Positions 1 through 14,160 of a stretch of DNA of 64,000 nucleotides are shown piece by piece. The notes beneath the pieces were generated by a model. That model had not been told where the DNA came from, ran no database searches, and was given only the letters and a program-made list of their open reading frames with translations. Position 1 is the stretch's first letter; every line of letters starts with the position of its first letter. This DNA is from Rhynochetos jubatus. Lineage: Eukaryota > Chordata > Aves > Eurypygiformes > Rhynochetidae. Where the stretch lies: contig CM050652.1 of assembly GCA_027574665.1 (NCBI GenBank), positions 38,025,631 through 38,089,630 on the forward strand. The letters are read 5' to 3'. Made by a program: the position numbers and the translations under genes.

Positions 1-3000
1 TCCTCAGGAAACTGATCTGCATTAACTAGCGGTAAGTGTGTGAAGGACCTCATTAAACCACAGCAGACGGTGTGCAGATGTTCACTGGACTTTCAATGAA
101 CCAAATAAAGGCTATTTCACTTCCAGCCAGGAGAGTCTGAGAAGTGCAGGTATCAAGCATGGTGCTCAATTCCTCCTTTGCATTCCTCAGCCACAGCGTC
201 AGCTTCAGGCTATCTTGCCCTGTCACGTCCTGGTGACATGCTGCCACTACTCTCTGTGGGCCTGAGTCCTACCAGGGAACTGCTCTAGGTAGAAGGGAAA
301 GCCTTCCTCCTTTTCATACAGGCTTACTTTTATCCTGGATCAATTAGCCATTATAATTTTACCATGTGGCCCTAAAAGCAGCGGGAAGGGATGTCCCTTC
401 CTAACATCACCCTCCACTTTCCCTGGCTATTAAGAGGATCATCTGCACTAACACAGGAATAGAGTTTCCATTGCAACCATGTCCCTACTTGAGCCCTTCA
501 TTATTCGATTTGTGCTGAAATCTGTTGTTTTGTACAGGATTCCATAAAGGCAGTTCTGCTCCTCACGCCATCCTGATGTGACTGGTGCATGAAACACCCC
601 AGGTGGGAATAAATAATGTTGACAGTCAGAAGCAGCTGAATGTTCAAAACTAGAAATATTTAATGAAATATAAAATTTCCAAAGACTGTGTTAGGAGAAA
701 CAAAATTTTTGTTATTCCCCATTATCGAAAATAGGTTTTTTTGCTTTTAACTGATTACTTTTCCATCTTTTACATTCTACTTGCCTGATCTAGAACATTA
801 ATTTTTCTTTAAGCAGAAAGCATTAAATACATAAATCAATTAGGATCATTATTTATTTAGAATAAATATCTTAACATTCACTGAAAACAATTTCTCGGAT
901 GTTTATTTAATTCATATCACAGCCTTATACTTTATTACTTGCAAATCTTAATGGACTAAGATGAGGTTAACAAGTATTGTTAAACTTTGTCCATTAACTA
1001 AAAGGCAATTCTGGAACAAAAAAGCTGTAATATGTGTTAAAAAATTTTGGAAGATGGGGAATGACTCCTCTGTTAAAAAAAAAAAAAGTCAACTGAGTTG
1101 TAAAAAAGAAGAAACCATCTCCAAAGTCAAATTATCTAGTAATCAACATGCCTGTGTAAGTCATTCCACAGATGCAAACCACCAGCATGAATACCTCAGC
1201 CTGTTCTTCAAATGTGTCATAGATCAAAACTCAGTGCTATTTTCCTGAAGGCACCAGGTTTCTAAATTCAATGGTTGTAACCAAAGTATTTATGTTTGCT
1301 CAATTTTTTTAGACCAAAGGTTTGCCTCGCAGAATGGTTCCTATTGCAGGGTGGGAGAGTGATCAGAAAATGAGGATGGATTTCACTACAGTAGGCAGAA
1401 TTAAACTGAGCTACTGATTCAGCTTAGTTTAGCAGAAAGAGAATTTTTTAAATAATGAAATGTATTGCAAATTGATGAATGCTCACTTCCCTGAAGCCCT
1501 TTCTTTTATCTCAGTTCAGTATTTGGAAGCTCAGAACTGGATTTTTTCGTTCTCTCCCATTGAAGTGTAAAATGCAAAATTGTAAGTCCATATTAAAGAT
1601 TTCCTTCTGTGATCACCAAACAGTTGTGTTTTGCAAACCCGTCTCCTCTGCTGCATTAGTCCCTACACTTCTATGGCCACTGGGGACTGGAGGAGCTTTT
1701 CCATCACTACACCCGGCATAAACCCCTTGAATTCTTCAGTCAGCCCTGGCAGTCCTGTGGACTTGCCTCCATGGGCACTGTGGGATCCGCAGTGCATCCT
1801 GCAGAGTATGGTATCTGGGTACCACAGAACTGCTCAAAGCTCTTTGAAAGGCAACATGGCAAAGTTTTTGTTTTCTTTGTTTGTATTTTATACAAAACGG
1901 CATGTGTTTTCATGTTTCATAGGCTCAGACAGGGTAGCTGCGTTCCCAGAAACGTAAGCCTATCTGCATTAGCCAGCACGCAGATCCAGAAAGCATTGCA
2001 AAAGGATTAGCATCAACCTATGAAAGGCAGGTGTCAGCTCAGACACCTTTAAATATGTGAATAATCTCAGTTTCCACATTCCTTTGGTGGACCAAATTCT
2101 CGCAACTCATGGGGCAAAATCTCTGTGCAAGCTTGGAGATGTTTCAAGACTTGCAGGGGTGAAACCTAAGGAGATTTACACTCTTAAATCACACCATGGC
2201 TTCTGAAGATGCCACAGTCACACTGGGAAATAGTAATACAAAATTACCAGAAAAGATAGCTCCAGATCACTTTCTGTGGTGTACAAAGACTGCCCTACAC
2301 AGCTTTGCAGCTGCACACGAGTCCTTACTGTTTGATGAACCATTCAGATACGGGTCTGCGCCATGCCGGTGGGGACCACGCATTTGATCGTCTGTCCACA
2401 GATATGTGAGGGTTAAAAGGCAACCAAGAAATGCAAATTGATTGCCAGTAGGCTGAAGTCCACTGCACAATGATCTACATCTCAGCTGGATGTCATCAGC
2501 ATGCTCACAACATTCCTACAATCAAACTCCTTCCCCTTGTAGCCACGGAAAGGCCCCGTATTAGAGAAGAATATCCAGATGAAACCTTGGCACTGCTGAA
2601 GTCAACAAGAGCTTTAACTGTGATTTTCTAGATCTTTATCCATAACGCTGCTTCATTTGTCTTGAGGTCAGCCTGGCAGTTTTATTCTTACATGGTAACA
2701 CGAGGAGAGTGACAAGGCTGAAAAGCTTAATGATAGGTAATTCAAGAGCACTTTTAAGGCTGAGTAGAAGACAGTATTTAGAGATATAAGTGGATGGATT
2801 AATTTCTGGAAAGAGGTTGAATTATTACAGTATCAGAATAAGTGTATTGTGAAATAGTTTTTCACCAAATGTCTATTCTGGGACAAAAAGAACATTTATA
2901 TGTTGTCCTTAAGCTTTTATATGTTTATAAACCTGCTCTCCGCATTAATTTCCTTGCGATTATGTTTAGTGACTTCTCTTTTTTTGTACCATGAATAATA

Positions 3001-5909
3001 AACCCTCCCTATATTCTTCGTACTGCCGCTGGATGTAAAGACACAGTTTAAAGCTTTCTCCTGTCTGTGGCCGAAGACATGTTTTTTTCAATACCACTTG
3101 CTCAGTGACTGGTGTCCCATTGTACCAGGGGGTTGTGAGCTACAGTTTATCATCCCAAGCACTGCCCTTGCACAGCAAATGGAAACAACCAAGTTTCCTG
3201 AGAGTGATGAGGGACTGCAGAGATGTATATGCATGCTTGGCCTTCTTTCGTACGTACTGCTTCCGTTTTAGAGAGGGGACTGTGTTGCTACAACTACAGA
3301 AAGGGCGACCGGCACAGCCAGCATCAGACTGGAAGTCCCAAGTCCTTGATCTTCCCTTAACAACCAGAATATAACCTGCCCTGCAGCGATGGGGCTGCAT
3401 TTCTCTGGCTAGATGTAGCGATTTGAAATAATTACATATAATGTCTAAAGACCCTGTTCTCGTCAGGTTAAACACGGCCAAATGGAGACTCACTTCAGCA
3501 GGGGTACCCTGCGTCTGTGCCATCGGAGGACACGGCCTTCGCTGCATCACACATTTTGCTGAAATACAGCTCCTGAATCTATTTAGCTGAGTGTTATATG
3601 TAAAAAGACATGTGATTTTGGCTTTGCTAGCTAGCTGCGAGAACAGTGCCACCAATCATAATAAATGAACTGTCTTGCTCAGCTTAAAGATGTCATTGTA
3701 TTTTCTCTCCATCGCTGCTGAGAGCAGAGGGAAAACAGGAAGGGCTGAAGCCTGGAAAGACGCAGAGGCAGCAAGAAGAATGCGTCTCTCTCCCAGAGGT
3801 AAATGAGAAGTGTAAATTACACCTTTTCAGTTTATTAAGTACTAATTAAGGGTTGCAAGCCTGGCATTCTTCTACCAGACGTGTGGTGCCAGGGAAGCAG
3901 CCACGCGTGCGTTCGGAGGTTGATTGCTATCCTGTGATTATACGGAATCCAAGCGTGGCTTTTTCTTTTTTGGGTATTGCTGTCATTTGAATAATAGATC
4001 ATCAGCATGCCTCACTGCGGCCATCCATTATTCACAAGCGGTTATCGTCCAAGAAAGATGTGTGACTGCTTCAGATAGCTCATGTGACGCCCAGGCAGCG
4101 TGCCTGTGCACTGGGAGCCTCGTGAAGGTCTGCTTGACCTCCGGAGATGGAGAAAAGGGTCTCTGGCCATCCCTCAGAAGCTGATCCCTGGTATGTTTAG
4201 GCAGGATAAGCCTGACTCTGAACGGAGCCGTTGCCACTGGATATACTATAAATCTTGATGCAGCTTGAGGTGAAAATACACATTCCCTGAAACCCTCCTC
4301 TGTGAGGAAGATTTCTTCTGGTTCTCTTCTGCAGAGAAGCAGCGGACTACAGCACATCTGCAACCTGGCTGCCACATCTCTTACTGCGATCGTAGCACGG
4401 GATGGGGGTTAAGGAAGGGACCGTAAGGGGACAGTGAGGTAGTATGTTTTTGAAAGGACCTGGTTTGAAAATTAGTGACAGAGATTAGTATCATGGGCCA
4501 AGAAGAAGCAGAAGGTCCTTTCCCGATACCTAATGCGGGAGGGAAGCTTGTCAAAGGGTAGGAGGTAGTGGAAATAGGGAAGGGGAATAATCACTGAGGA
4601 GCTGCACCAGCAAGGACAAGCACCCTGTGCTGGGGAAGAGGGAGAGAAGGGGGATGCAGTTGAGGAGACCAGGCAGGAAACGCTCTGTGCAGCCCTGCTC
4701 TGCCTCGGCGGCAGACTGGGTCTGCCAAGGCCAAGGAGGAGCACACTGTGGAGCCTGAGGTTAGCAATGATGAGAACCCAAACAGGAGTTTCATCTAAGA
4801 GTCCAGTTTAGCCATCTGGAGCCAATCTAATCTTGCACTAAAACGTTTTCCTTTCACACTCCAGCCAGAAGAAAACAATAGTAACATGGCAGAAGACTTT
4901 TTAGTGGCAATGGAGTGAATTTGAGTTCAAGGATGGCGAACTGGGTCATGCACTGTATGATCTGCAAGCTTCAGACGCAGAAGCGGGGTTACGCTTGGCT
5001 GTTCTCACTGTGCCTTGCTTTGTGCAGTTGCTTTGTGTTGCTCTACAAAGGCAGCTTAGTTTAAACAATATTTTACCCATACTCTGTGGATGTTTACAGT
5101 GAGAGTCTCCCAGGAAAGAGGCATGAGGGAGGTTCCTGCTAAGTCCCATACCAGCTAAACCCCAGCTAGCTGAGCAACTTCATCATAATCCCAAATAATC
5201 CACTTGACTGGACTATAGATAAATAGGAGAAAGGTTAGGATTACTGATTTTCTTTCAATGCTATAAACATTTTTCTTTCCCTCTCTTAAATTACATTAAC
5301 AAATGCTAAAATTATTCCTTCTTTTGTGAATTATGGCAATCATTCTATGACAGGTTTTTCAGTTTACTGGCAAAACCATTCAAAGAAATGCAGGAACCCG
5401 CCCCCCGTTTATATTTAAGAGGTTTCAAACTGTTTTCCTTTTCTTAAAAAAATGAAAACATTTGGAAAAAAAGTCTGAGGGCAGGTGATATTGGCTCATA
5501 GTTTATGCTTGCATAATAAGAGAAAGAGAATGGTCAGGCTGAAAAGCTTACCAGCAGTTCATTTAGGATCATTATTTAGCCAAAGTATAAGGTAGTATTT
5601 AGAGATAAAAGAAGATGGGAGTTTTCAGAAAAGGTATGTTCTGGGAAAATAAGACTAGGGAATACAAAACCTTAGCGTGCACTTTCCCTTTACAGTTACC
5701 TGCAAAGACAGATCTCACTGTCATTGCAGATCCCAAGGTAGCATCTGCATACCTCTGTATTAGTTTTATAATTAACCAAGTAATGGTGGTGGACACCATC
5801 ATAAAGCTGTTCTTTGGGCTGATTATAGCTAGGCCAGTGTGTAAATGTGGCACAAATAGAGGAGGGTGTAATTTCAGAGATCCCTCCCCAGATGGCATTC
5901 CTTAATATT

Positions 5910-6080
5910 ACAATCACTTTGCTTAATTATGCAAATGCTACTGAGACTATTAGAGGGAAAGCTGGAATCTAATTGAGCAGACTTCCTTGTCTGGATACAT
6001 CCAACCGTTCAGCTGTAATGCTTTTAAGACTATTTGCTCTAGCAGTAACTTTGTGCTAATTGTATTATGTACACAGGAAT
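5910..6080. promoter_or_regulatory. Possible distal regulatory patch with octamer motif
   Basis: A perfect POU-family octamer, ATGCAAAT, is visible at 5939-5946, directly abutting a homeodomain core TAATTA at 5934-5939. More TAAT-type cores follow within 150 bases (for example ATCTAATTGAG near 5967 and GCTAATTG near 6055). Dense homeodomain and POU motifs in unique intergenic DNA are typical of vertebrate developmental enhancers, but such short motifs also occur by chance in AT-rich DNA. The call is inference from motif content only; cross-species conservation could not be examined. Confidence 0.2.
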
Positions 6081-7039
6081 TACCGAGTCTTGCTATTTTT
6101 GAAAGACACTAGCACATTTTTGGCAATCATAGTTTGAACTGAGGTAAATATTACATAAATAATTAGTCCATAGATATGTATTTTACTCTAATCAGACATG
6201 AGTTCTGATAGCTTTTGAAATTCAAAAATAAAAAAAAAGAAAACATTTTGAATAAAAAATTAATTTTTAATTAAAATTAAATAACTAGAAAGATTTCTTC
6301 TAAAATGTGTGGAAACAAAACTTCAAATTTTGACTTAAAACAGTATAAATGGGAGAAACCTGCAGATCAAATACAATTTTTTCATAAATTTTCATTCAAA
6401 AAAATTTTCCCACCTCAGTTTACAAAAAAGCAACCAAGTAAATAATACGGCAACAAATCCCCAGTCCTACGTTATTAGTTATATGCTGGCTAGAATGGAA
6501 ATAAGTAAGTATAAGGAACCCCAAACATTGTAAAAATTGTCATTGCATCTCACATCTGGTGGGCAGATGGCTTACCTGGCATTCAAATTACAAGCAGTAT
6601 CAATTCAAGGCTGAATTATTTTGGGGTGTTTAGGTGGAGGGTTTGATCCAAACCTGTCTTCCACCATCACATGTGCCGGAACGTGAAAACTAATTGCCCA
6701 TCTGAATGAAAACGGAGAAAGTCACATACTCGGATCTCTTACTCTGTAGGCTTTTTTAAAGGCTTCTCTTTTAATGAAAGGTGCCTGCACAGATGATCTT
6801 TCTGTCTGACATATCAGTATACCATGGGATACAGAAACAAAGTACATCACCTTTAACAGATTTTTGCAAGTGGTTGATTATAAATTTACCCTATCCAAGT
6901 GATTTACCTCTTGGCTAGTGTTTAAATTTCCACTACTGCTTTTGCACCTAGCATCAGGAGAAGGAAAGCATGTGATCAGGAGAAAGCCCAAGCAAAACTG
7001 CTGACAGCAGCAAACAGGCGGATGGAGAAATTTGTGTTA

Positions 7040-7145
7040 CCAGCCCTTCAGCAAGAAAGGGGATTAATTACTGCGTACATGTACACAGTGGCTAATGGCA
7101 GATAATTTGGAACAAAGATTAATTGTTTCCCTAGTATGTTGTATT
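7040..7145. promoter_or_regulatory. Possible regulatory patch with SOX/TCF and homeodomain motifs
   Basis: The segment contains a 10-base palindrome GTACATGTAC (7075-7084), GATTAATTA-type homeodomain cores near 7062, and AACAAAG (7111-7117, a SOX/TCF-like core) followed immediately by ATTAATTG. The arrangement resembles conserved noncoding enhancers near developmental genes. It may equally be chance clustering in AT-rich sequence; there is no functional evidence in the window. Confidence 0.17.
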
Positions 7146-8847
7146 TGCTGGCCACAGGCTGCCGGCCTGGCTGCCACAGTCCTGCGGGAGCCCTGCCAAA
7201 CAGCCTCTTAGGACTGCTAAGGAAAAACTCAGGGATTATCCCTTCACGTGCCTCTTATGCTGACTTCCAAATATCTTACCGTAAACTATGTCTATAGTGT
7301 CCAACTATGTCCACATGTCCACTATGCACAACTTAGCGTCTGGCTGAGGCTGTCCCTGAGGCCTTCCCATACTACGAAGCTCTTAATTTCACCAGGCAGA
7401 AAGCTGTTGAATTGAAGGGTTCTAGGAAAAAGGAAAAGGTGGAAAATAAATAAGAAATATAATTTCTAGAGGTGCTCAGTACTGATTCTGTAAGGATCAC
7501 ATGTCTTTAAGGAGGCTGGGATGAAGCGAAGCTGTCATTCTGAAATATCTGCCTCCAACTCGGCAGGGTCCCTGCCCAAGCCTGCTGGGTGATGTACGGT
7601 ACCGAGGGGACAACTGTGAGCCTCACATCGTCACAGTTATGCTGAAGATGGCTCATTTGCAGAGCCTTGGTTTCCCCACTGACTTACATCAGCCCTGCAC
7701 TTACGCGTTTCCTCTAACTCCAGTGAAACTACTCGTTGTCTGTATGCTGATCTTATAGGAAAGGAGGATCAGGCCGTGTCTCTAGCCTACAAAATCATTC
7801 TTATCCTGGAGTCAGCGGCATCTGCCATGGCTTAAATTGTCCTTACAGGCGTAGGAGCTGTTTTTCAGAAAAATGAAGCTTCTTCTCAAAGGAATGTCGG
7901 AGCTTAGAGTCTTGACCAGACAGATCACTAATGATAGCTTGCGTTACAAGTACAACAGCAAGGAAGCTGAAGTATACATTCCATAAGATTAAGCACTTGG
8001 AAAATGTTCATTATTTTTTAAGCAAAGTTCCTCACAGTCTGGACGTCTTGGGGGATTTTTGATATTTACAGAAGCTTTCAGCTCTCTGCAGGCAATTGAC
8101 CAAAATTCAGGTCTTTATTAATTGATGCTTGCAAGTGACTCTTGGTCCTGGCAGAATAATTCCCCAGAAACTTTGGGATGCATCACAAAAACGATCAAGA
8201 ACTGCATCCTTGCTGGTAACCCAGTTCAAAAGAAGACTCAGTAGTAAATGGACATGTAGCCTGAATGATCCTGTTCCTTTTGGAGCTGATTCTTGCAGTT
8301 AAGGAATGGCTCGGTGGCAGATTGCTTTGATTCTCAGTTTAGGTGTTGTATCTACATTTGTTCTTGCCACCTGTTCGCTGTTAATAAGCACCGCATTAGT
8401 TTTCACCGTGCAAGACCTGAAAACCTGCTCTTGCACTGAAAATGTAAATACCAAAGAAAAATAAGAAGAAGCAGCAAAGATGGCAGGAACTTAGAGGGAC
8501 AGATCCTTTAAACACTGGTGTTATTTTATATGTCCTTGGTGAGCCAGTAATTCCTCGTTTCACTGGACTGCAGAGAGGGATGAAAAATTACTAAATCAAT
8601 GCACATGACATCCATCAAAATGGGAATTTTTATGAATGGCATATATTAATCCCTCTGATCTAATAGTACAGTTGCAGAATGCAATTAGTAGCTCTGTCAG
8701 CAGGAGTCTACATTTGTCAAATCATCAGTGCATCAAAATTGGCTTTCTGTGAGCGTTTGCATAGTCACGAAGGCCAAGCTCCTGCATACCTTCAAACAAC
8801 AAATACCGCCTTCCTGTAGAGGCGATCCTACTGACTTTTTAACCGAG

Positions 8848-8889
8848 AGTTAAGGTGACATAAAGCACCTAGTTAAGGTGATATAAGCA
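8848..8889. repeat. Imperfect 23-base-period direct repeat
   Basis: Two copies of a unit beginning AGTTAAGGTGA lie in tandem, at 8848-8867 and 8871-8889. They differ by a C/T substitution and a one-base gap. It looks like a local duplication. No function is evident. Confidence 0.7.
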
Positions 8890-11800
8890 TCTGCCCCGAA
8901 GCACCATGTAATGCTCTTGGTTGCCTAGATAAGATGGAAGAGAGTGAAAGCACATTAATGTAATATGGATGCAAATACCTCCTTAGCCCAAATTATTATG
9001 GGTGCCCTCACAAGAGCTATGAGAGGAAAATGTAAGGATGAGGAGATTAGAACAAGAAAAGAGGCATGTAGCAGTGAAGAGATCAGTGATCTCTAGTTCT
9101 TAAAATTTAATCAGGTGCCCAAAAGATTATTTTGATTTTAAGCAAGGACTGGACAGATTGTTGATAAGGACTGTAATTATGACTTCTTGCAAATTAAGGC
9201 TTGTAAAATGAAGCTTCTAACTGTGCTACTTGTGGAGCTGTTTGATCTGTATCCAAACATACTGCTGCTGCAGTAAGACAGGGCCTTTCAATGCTGTGAG
9301 TGGTCTGAGAGCTTCGCTAAGTTTAATGTCGCAACAAAAAGTTACCACATTTTTGTGTCATTTGTTACTTATAATTATTAATGAATCTCATACCTAATGC
9401 TGCCAATACTTACCAGTCGTTATAGAACAACATCATAAACCTTTCCCTTGTAGTGGTAAAGATATGTTACTTCAACAAGTAATTTAATTAGCACTTTAAG
9501 TAATGTGAGGTTTTCTGCTGAATGAATTTGGATGCCTGTCTTATGGTTTAATACCATACACATGCAATGCCAAATTCTGCTCTCGGGTTTATAGTTTCAA
9601 GCTTGCTGGCACTTACTGCATCTTTCTGAAATGAGGCATCTAATTAAAGGGAAGCCTGTATTCAACCTGATTTCCTTTCCAGACAGTGGACAGAGATTTC
9701 AGTGGACCAATTAGATAACTGGAAGATGCCCATGTCCCTTATTGGTGACTGAGCATGCACAGCATGCCTAGACCCTGAAATAGGTGGTCATTGGCCTAAG
9801 ACCTCCTTATATGCCTTAAGATAGACCTCAGCCCTTAATATTTTGAACTCTTCACTTGCAGAATATTCATATATCCAACAAATCAACTCACAGAATATTT
9901 AATGAAACTGCCAAAAATATATTAACTTCCTTGTGAAAAAGGCAAAACTCCCCAAACAGTAGATCAAAGTTAAGGTTTGCTTTTTCTCATTGCTCCCCAC
10001 ACTGGTCGTGTTGGTCACAGCTTGGTATACAGAAAATTCTTTCTTCTCTTTACTTCTTATAAATCTAAAATAAAAGGTATAATAATTTGGAGATTTTTTT
10101 TTCACTCATGAGGGGAGAACACATACTATTTTCTCTCAGAAAACAGTATCAAGAACAAGGTCTTAGTGTGAAAACCTTGGGTGTGCTCCTTCAAGGCAAG
10201 ATGTCAGCATCATGTCAAAGGTCACTTCATAGTGCATCTAAAAGTAGTATCTTAAACCTGATGGACAAGGAAGATCAAAACCAGCAGGAATAGAAGAAAT
10301 TCAGCTTGTGCTGGAATCCTCCATGAAAAGTAGATACCATGCACAGGATGGTATTGCAGGCAGACACAATTAATGCCTAACTGATTGGTAAATAAGACGT
10401 ACATACCACATGGACGCAGTACTCTCTGCTTCTGGCCATCTCTTGTGATTGACAGGATGTCAATCATTATATAGTGAGGTTTGTGTTTTGTGATGTAGGC
10501 TTGTCTTGATGAAGAGCTAGATTGTAGTCATCAGTAGAAACTTCTGGTCACCATTCTTCAAGTGTCTTCTGCCATTTCCTCTCTGGGCTGCGTTACGTGT
10601 GGCAATCCAGAAGTGAGCAGATCTGTGCTAGCCTAACATCTCTAAATAAACCAGTCTCAGGTTTTAAATGGGGGGGATTTGTATGACTGAGCCAGTTGTT
10701 TTATGAGTTTCCTGACTAGCAGAATTTCATGGTACAGCCCTCAAAGGTTCCTGTCTGAGCATTACATGTAATATTTCTTTCACTTAATGCATACAGAATA
10801 GGTCAAGTTCATAAAATGTAACCGTTTCATTTGCAGAGGTCAACAGCCTCTTTTTCCTGCCCCAAAAAAGCAATGTTATATGTGAAAAATCTCCAGATAT
10901 GAAAATCAGTGAAAACACCTCCAATAAAACAGGTATCCCCCAAAACTGATGATAAATTCAAAGAAGAAAGGAAGTTTCCTCTCAGCTAAATTAAAAAACC
11001 CCATTGTTTGGTTTTCAAAAATACACTAAAGCAAGAAGGCTGTTTCTGTGGGTATACAGAAAATGCATTCACCAAACTATTCTTGTTTTTCAGAAATCTC
11101 CTAACAGCATTGATTTACTTGTGAGAAAATTCTTCATCTGTGTTTTAAATTTCATATTGTTGGCTGCCTATACCTTTTTTATTCCCAACCCAAATATTTT
11201 CTAAAGGTGTTTTACAAACAGATAATAAACTGAAATATTGGGAAAATCTTTAAAAGGTTGGAGAAAATATGTATATGCAGATGAAACAGCTAATCAGATT
11301 TTTTCTTTCCATGGTCCTCAGGTATCCAGTTACGTTGGCAATATTGTCATGTATCTACTGTTAGTAGAGAATGAAGAGAATGAAAAATACAAGGTATTGG
11401 AGATGGTAGACAGAAATAAAAATTGACTGGTTTAAATATTATTTTTGCCCTGGACCACTCTCATGTTTTTGTCTTTTAATCATAAGTATTCTCTTCTGAC
11501 TATATTGATGGTACATGGGGATCTGTTACAACCACAAAAAAGTCTTCCCCATCTATATTTTTGCATGGATACATACATCTTTTTAGGAATAATAATGGAA
11601 CAATTTACTATGTGGAAACATAGTCATTGCTGTCAATAGGAGCTACACTTATAGGTGAAGGTGCTACATTTTCACCGTAGGAAACCTGAAAGCAAGCCTC
11701 ACCTTCTTCCCAAAAAGTGAGAGCTCAGAACATTCCCATGGACAAGTGAATCAGAAACCCACAACAGACTCACGAATGGATAAGAAAAAGATTGGTTCTC

Positions 11801-14099
11801 TTACAAGGAAGAGGCATAAGCCCCACTGATGCGGAAGAACAGAGCAATACTTCTCCTAACACGGACTTCCAGCATCTGGCAATATTTACATTATTCTTGG
11901 AGCTGCTCCTGCCCGTGACGTATCGTGTTACTCACAGCAGCTGGAATCAACTAGCGTACGATGGTATGCTAACCCGCACTTAAAACGCCACATATGTCGG
12001 CCAGTATTATGAAATAAGTTTTACAGCAAGAACTACTGCGTTCTTGTCCTGTAGTATTAAATTTCTGTTTCAATCGCTAGCAGTGGGGAGCTGATCAGAT
12101 AATGTCTTTGTACTGACTGGACGTTGATCCTGGGAACTCCCTGCAACAACGCAGTACTCCAAGATAAATTGGTGTACATAAATAAGAGCCTATAAACTAT
12201 TCCATTCATTCATGGTGCCAGGAAATTCTCAATGATAATAATAAACCTCCACACATAAAGTTGAAAAATTAATTCTGTACATAAGCTACCTCCCCTTTTT
12301 TAAAGGGAGACTCACAGCAGCTGAGGTAGTTTCTTCCAATAAGAAAAATCAACATAGAGCAACCCAGAGACTATCACTCTGAAAAGCAAAGCATATATTT
12401 GGTTTTGGTTTATGGTGTCGATGTAAGGAATTATTTGACATGTGCAATCTGTATATTGTCTGGGCTAGGCTAGGATAGGCTTTGCCTTATCCATTTTTGA
12501 CGTTCGTAACAAGATGCTCGAATCCGTACCTCTTTCCTCAGCCTCCAGTTGCTCCCTGCGCCCAGGCACCTGGCTCCCTACCTCTGCATCCACCCTGCTC
12601 CTGGGCAGGTCTTATGGTCCTTGTGCCAGGGATGACTCCATTGTATGCTCATTGCGAAGGGAATGGGCGCTTCCCTACCTCCTCTTTAAGGCAAATCTCA
12701 GCAAAACAGGCTGTGCGCAGACTGCCAGGGCGGCGTATTTTGCACTCTTCACACAGGGTTTATTGCTGAGCAAAGCTGGTTGTCCGTGTGACCACCTTCA
12801 CAAGAACAAAATGCCATTTGAAAAAGGAAGTGTGTGTGTTTAACTTGAACCAAAGGCTTACAGAGAAAAACCTCCCAGGGTTGGACACAACTCTTTCACC
12901 AGTGCTTAGCCCTTTATGCTGGCCTGCAGAAGTCAGTGAGCCTGGCATCGCTCATTCACCAATACTGGATTAATGTTGAAGCTTGGAGGAGAACAACTCC
13001 AGCCTTGTCCAGGCACGTCTGCAGGCTGGAGGTGGGCTAACCCAGCCAGATGACAGAAAGTTCATGCTTCCAGCTCAGCTTGGGGAACACAGGCATTACC
13101 TGATACGATAGAAACCAGAAGTAGCACAGAGAGAAAATACATGGTCAGACCTCAGTACTGCCAGTGCAGAGTTAACACGTTAATACTTGTCAAGCAAGGT
13201 TGAACTACAGGACACATGCTCATGCTCTGTGTTTTTTTAATCTGGCTCCAGGAACCTGACAAACACCATTATTGCATGGTCCAGCCACAGCTGGAGGTTC
13301 GCTTGCACAGGTTATGCATGCCGCATCCCAGAGAGCTGTTGGGCAGCTCGGAAAGGGAGAGTAGCCAAAGTACAGAAACACCAAATAGTCTCAAAAATGG
13401 TTATACTTCAAAACAGCTTGATGTTCCCACTGTCAGTTATACATATGTAACAGCATTATTATTGTAGGGCAGGCTATTTTAAGACACAGAGACTAACAGA
13501 ATTGGATTCAACATTTATTTAGACTCCTAGTTTCGCCGTTGCATATGTTAGCTCTTGTTCTTTGTCAAAATGGCTCAGCTAGAACTAATGTCTAGCACAT
13601 ATTCCCTAGAGAGGGATGCCAAGCTGAACTGTGAAATACACTTGTCATTTCACGCTCTTCTACTGTTACTTGGGGTGTATTTGGTCATGCTGGTCCCACT
13701 CAAGCTCTTCCAAAACAAATTAATCAGATGGAGTCTGTGGTCCTCCACAGTTTTTATGAGCCAGGCTGCAGAGATGCCAAACTGGGCAAAGAAAACTAGT
13801 GATGACCTGTTCAAAGACTTTAACTTCTTTCAGCTCCCTCCTTGGTAAAATAGGGGAACTTAGGCTCCTCTGTAAAGCAATTTAAAGCCCATGGACAAAA
13901 GTACCCAAGAAGAAGGTTTAGGTGTTCTACGACTTAGCTCTCAATGAAGAATTTTATTCCTTCCCAGTGAGATTGCTGTGCCATCCCACGTAGGCTGCCG
14001 TCATTAGTTTGTTCTTCAGTATTTTCTTGCATTTGACATGTTTTTCACTATAATTGCAAGTAGAAAGACCTTACAGTGGCTTCTTTACAAGAACATAAA

Positions 14100-14160
14100 T
14101 AATTTAAGCTCCCTGAGAACGAGAATCCTTTCATCACTTATCCTCAGCCCCACATACAGG
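14100..14160 (+). repeat. Possible ancient L2-like LINE 3' fragment
   Basis: The stretch starting TTTAAGCTCCCTGAGAAC and ending in a CCTCAGCCCCACATACAG-type phrase resembles, from memory, the degenerate 3' end of L2 LINEs (a 'taagctccttgagg...' phrase followed by a 'ccccagcac' phrase). The match is short and old, so this is a tentative identification. An alignment to an L2 consensus would decide it. Confidence 0.3.

Larger units (their letters stand above)
1..10000. other. Intergenic or unassigned DNA, no gene recognised
   Basis: AT-rich unique sequence. I see no exon flanked by good splice signals that encodes a recognisable protein. The longest ORF is 171 codons on the minus strand (3140-3655); it is cysteine- and serine-rich, resembles no family I know, and has no supporting codon pattern. 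A short imperfect direct repeat lies at 8848-8889. AT-rich patches near 5.9-6.1, 7.05-7.14, 8.6-8.75 and 9.36-9.5 kb carry clusters of TAAT, POU-octamer and SOX/TCF-like motifs and are listed separately where the motifs are clear. No promoter-type CpG clustering is present. Confidence 0.6.

Noticed and set aside
3140..3655. 171-codon minus-strand ORF
   Set aside because: No recognisable domain, an ORF on the opposite strand overlaps it, and there is no promoter context. It looks like a chance ORF.
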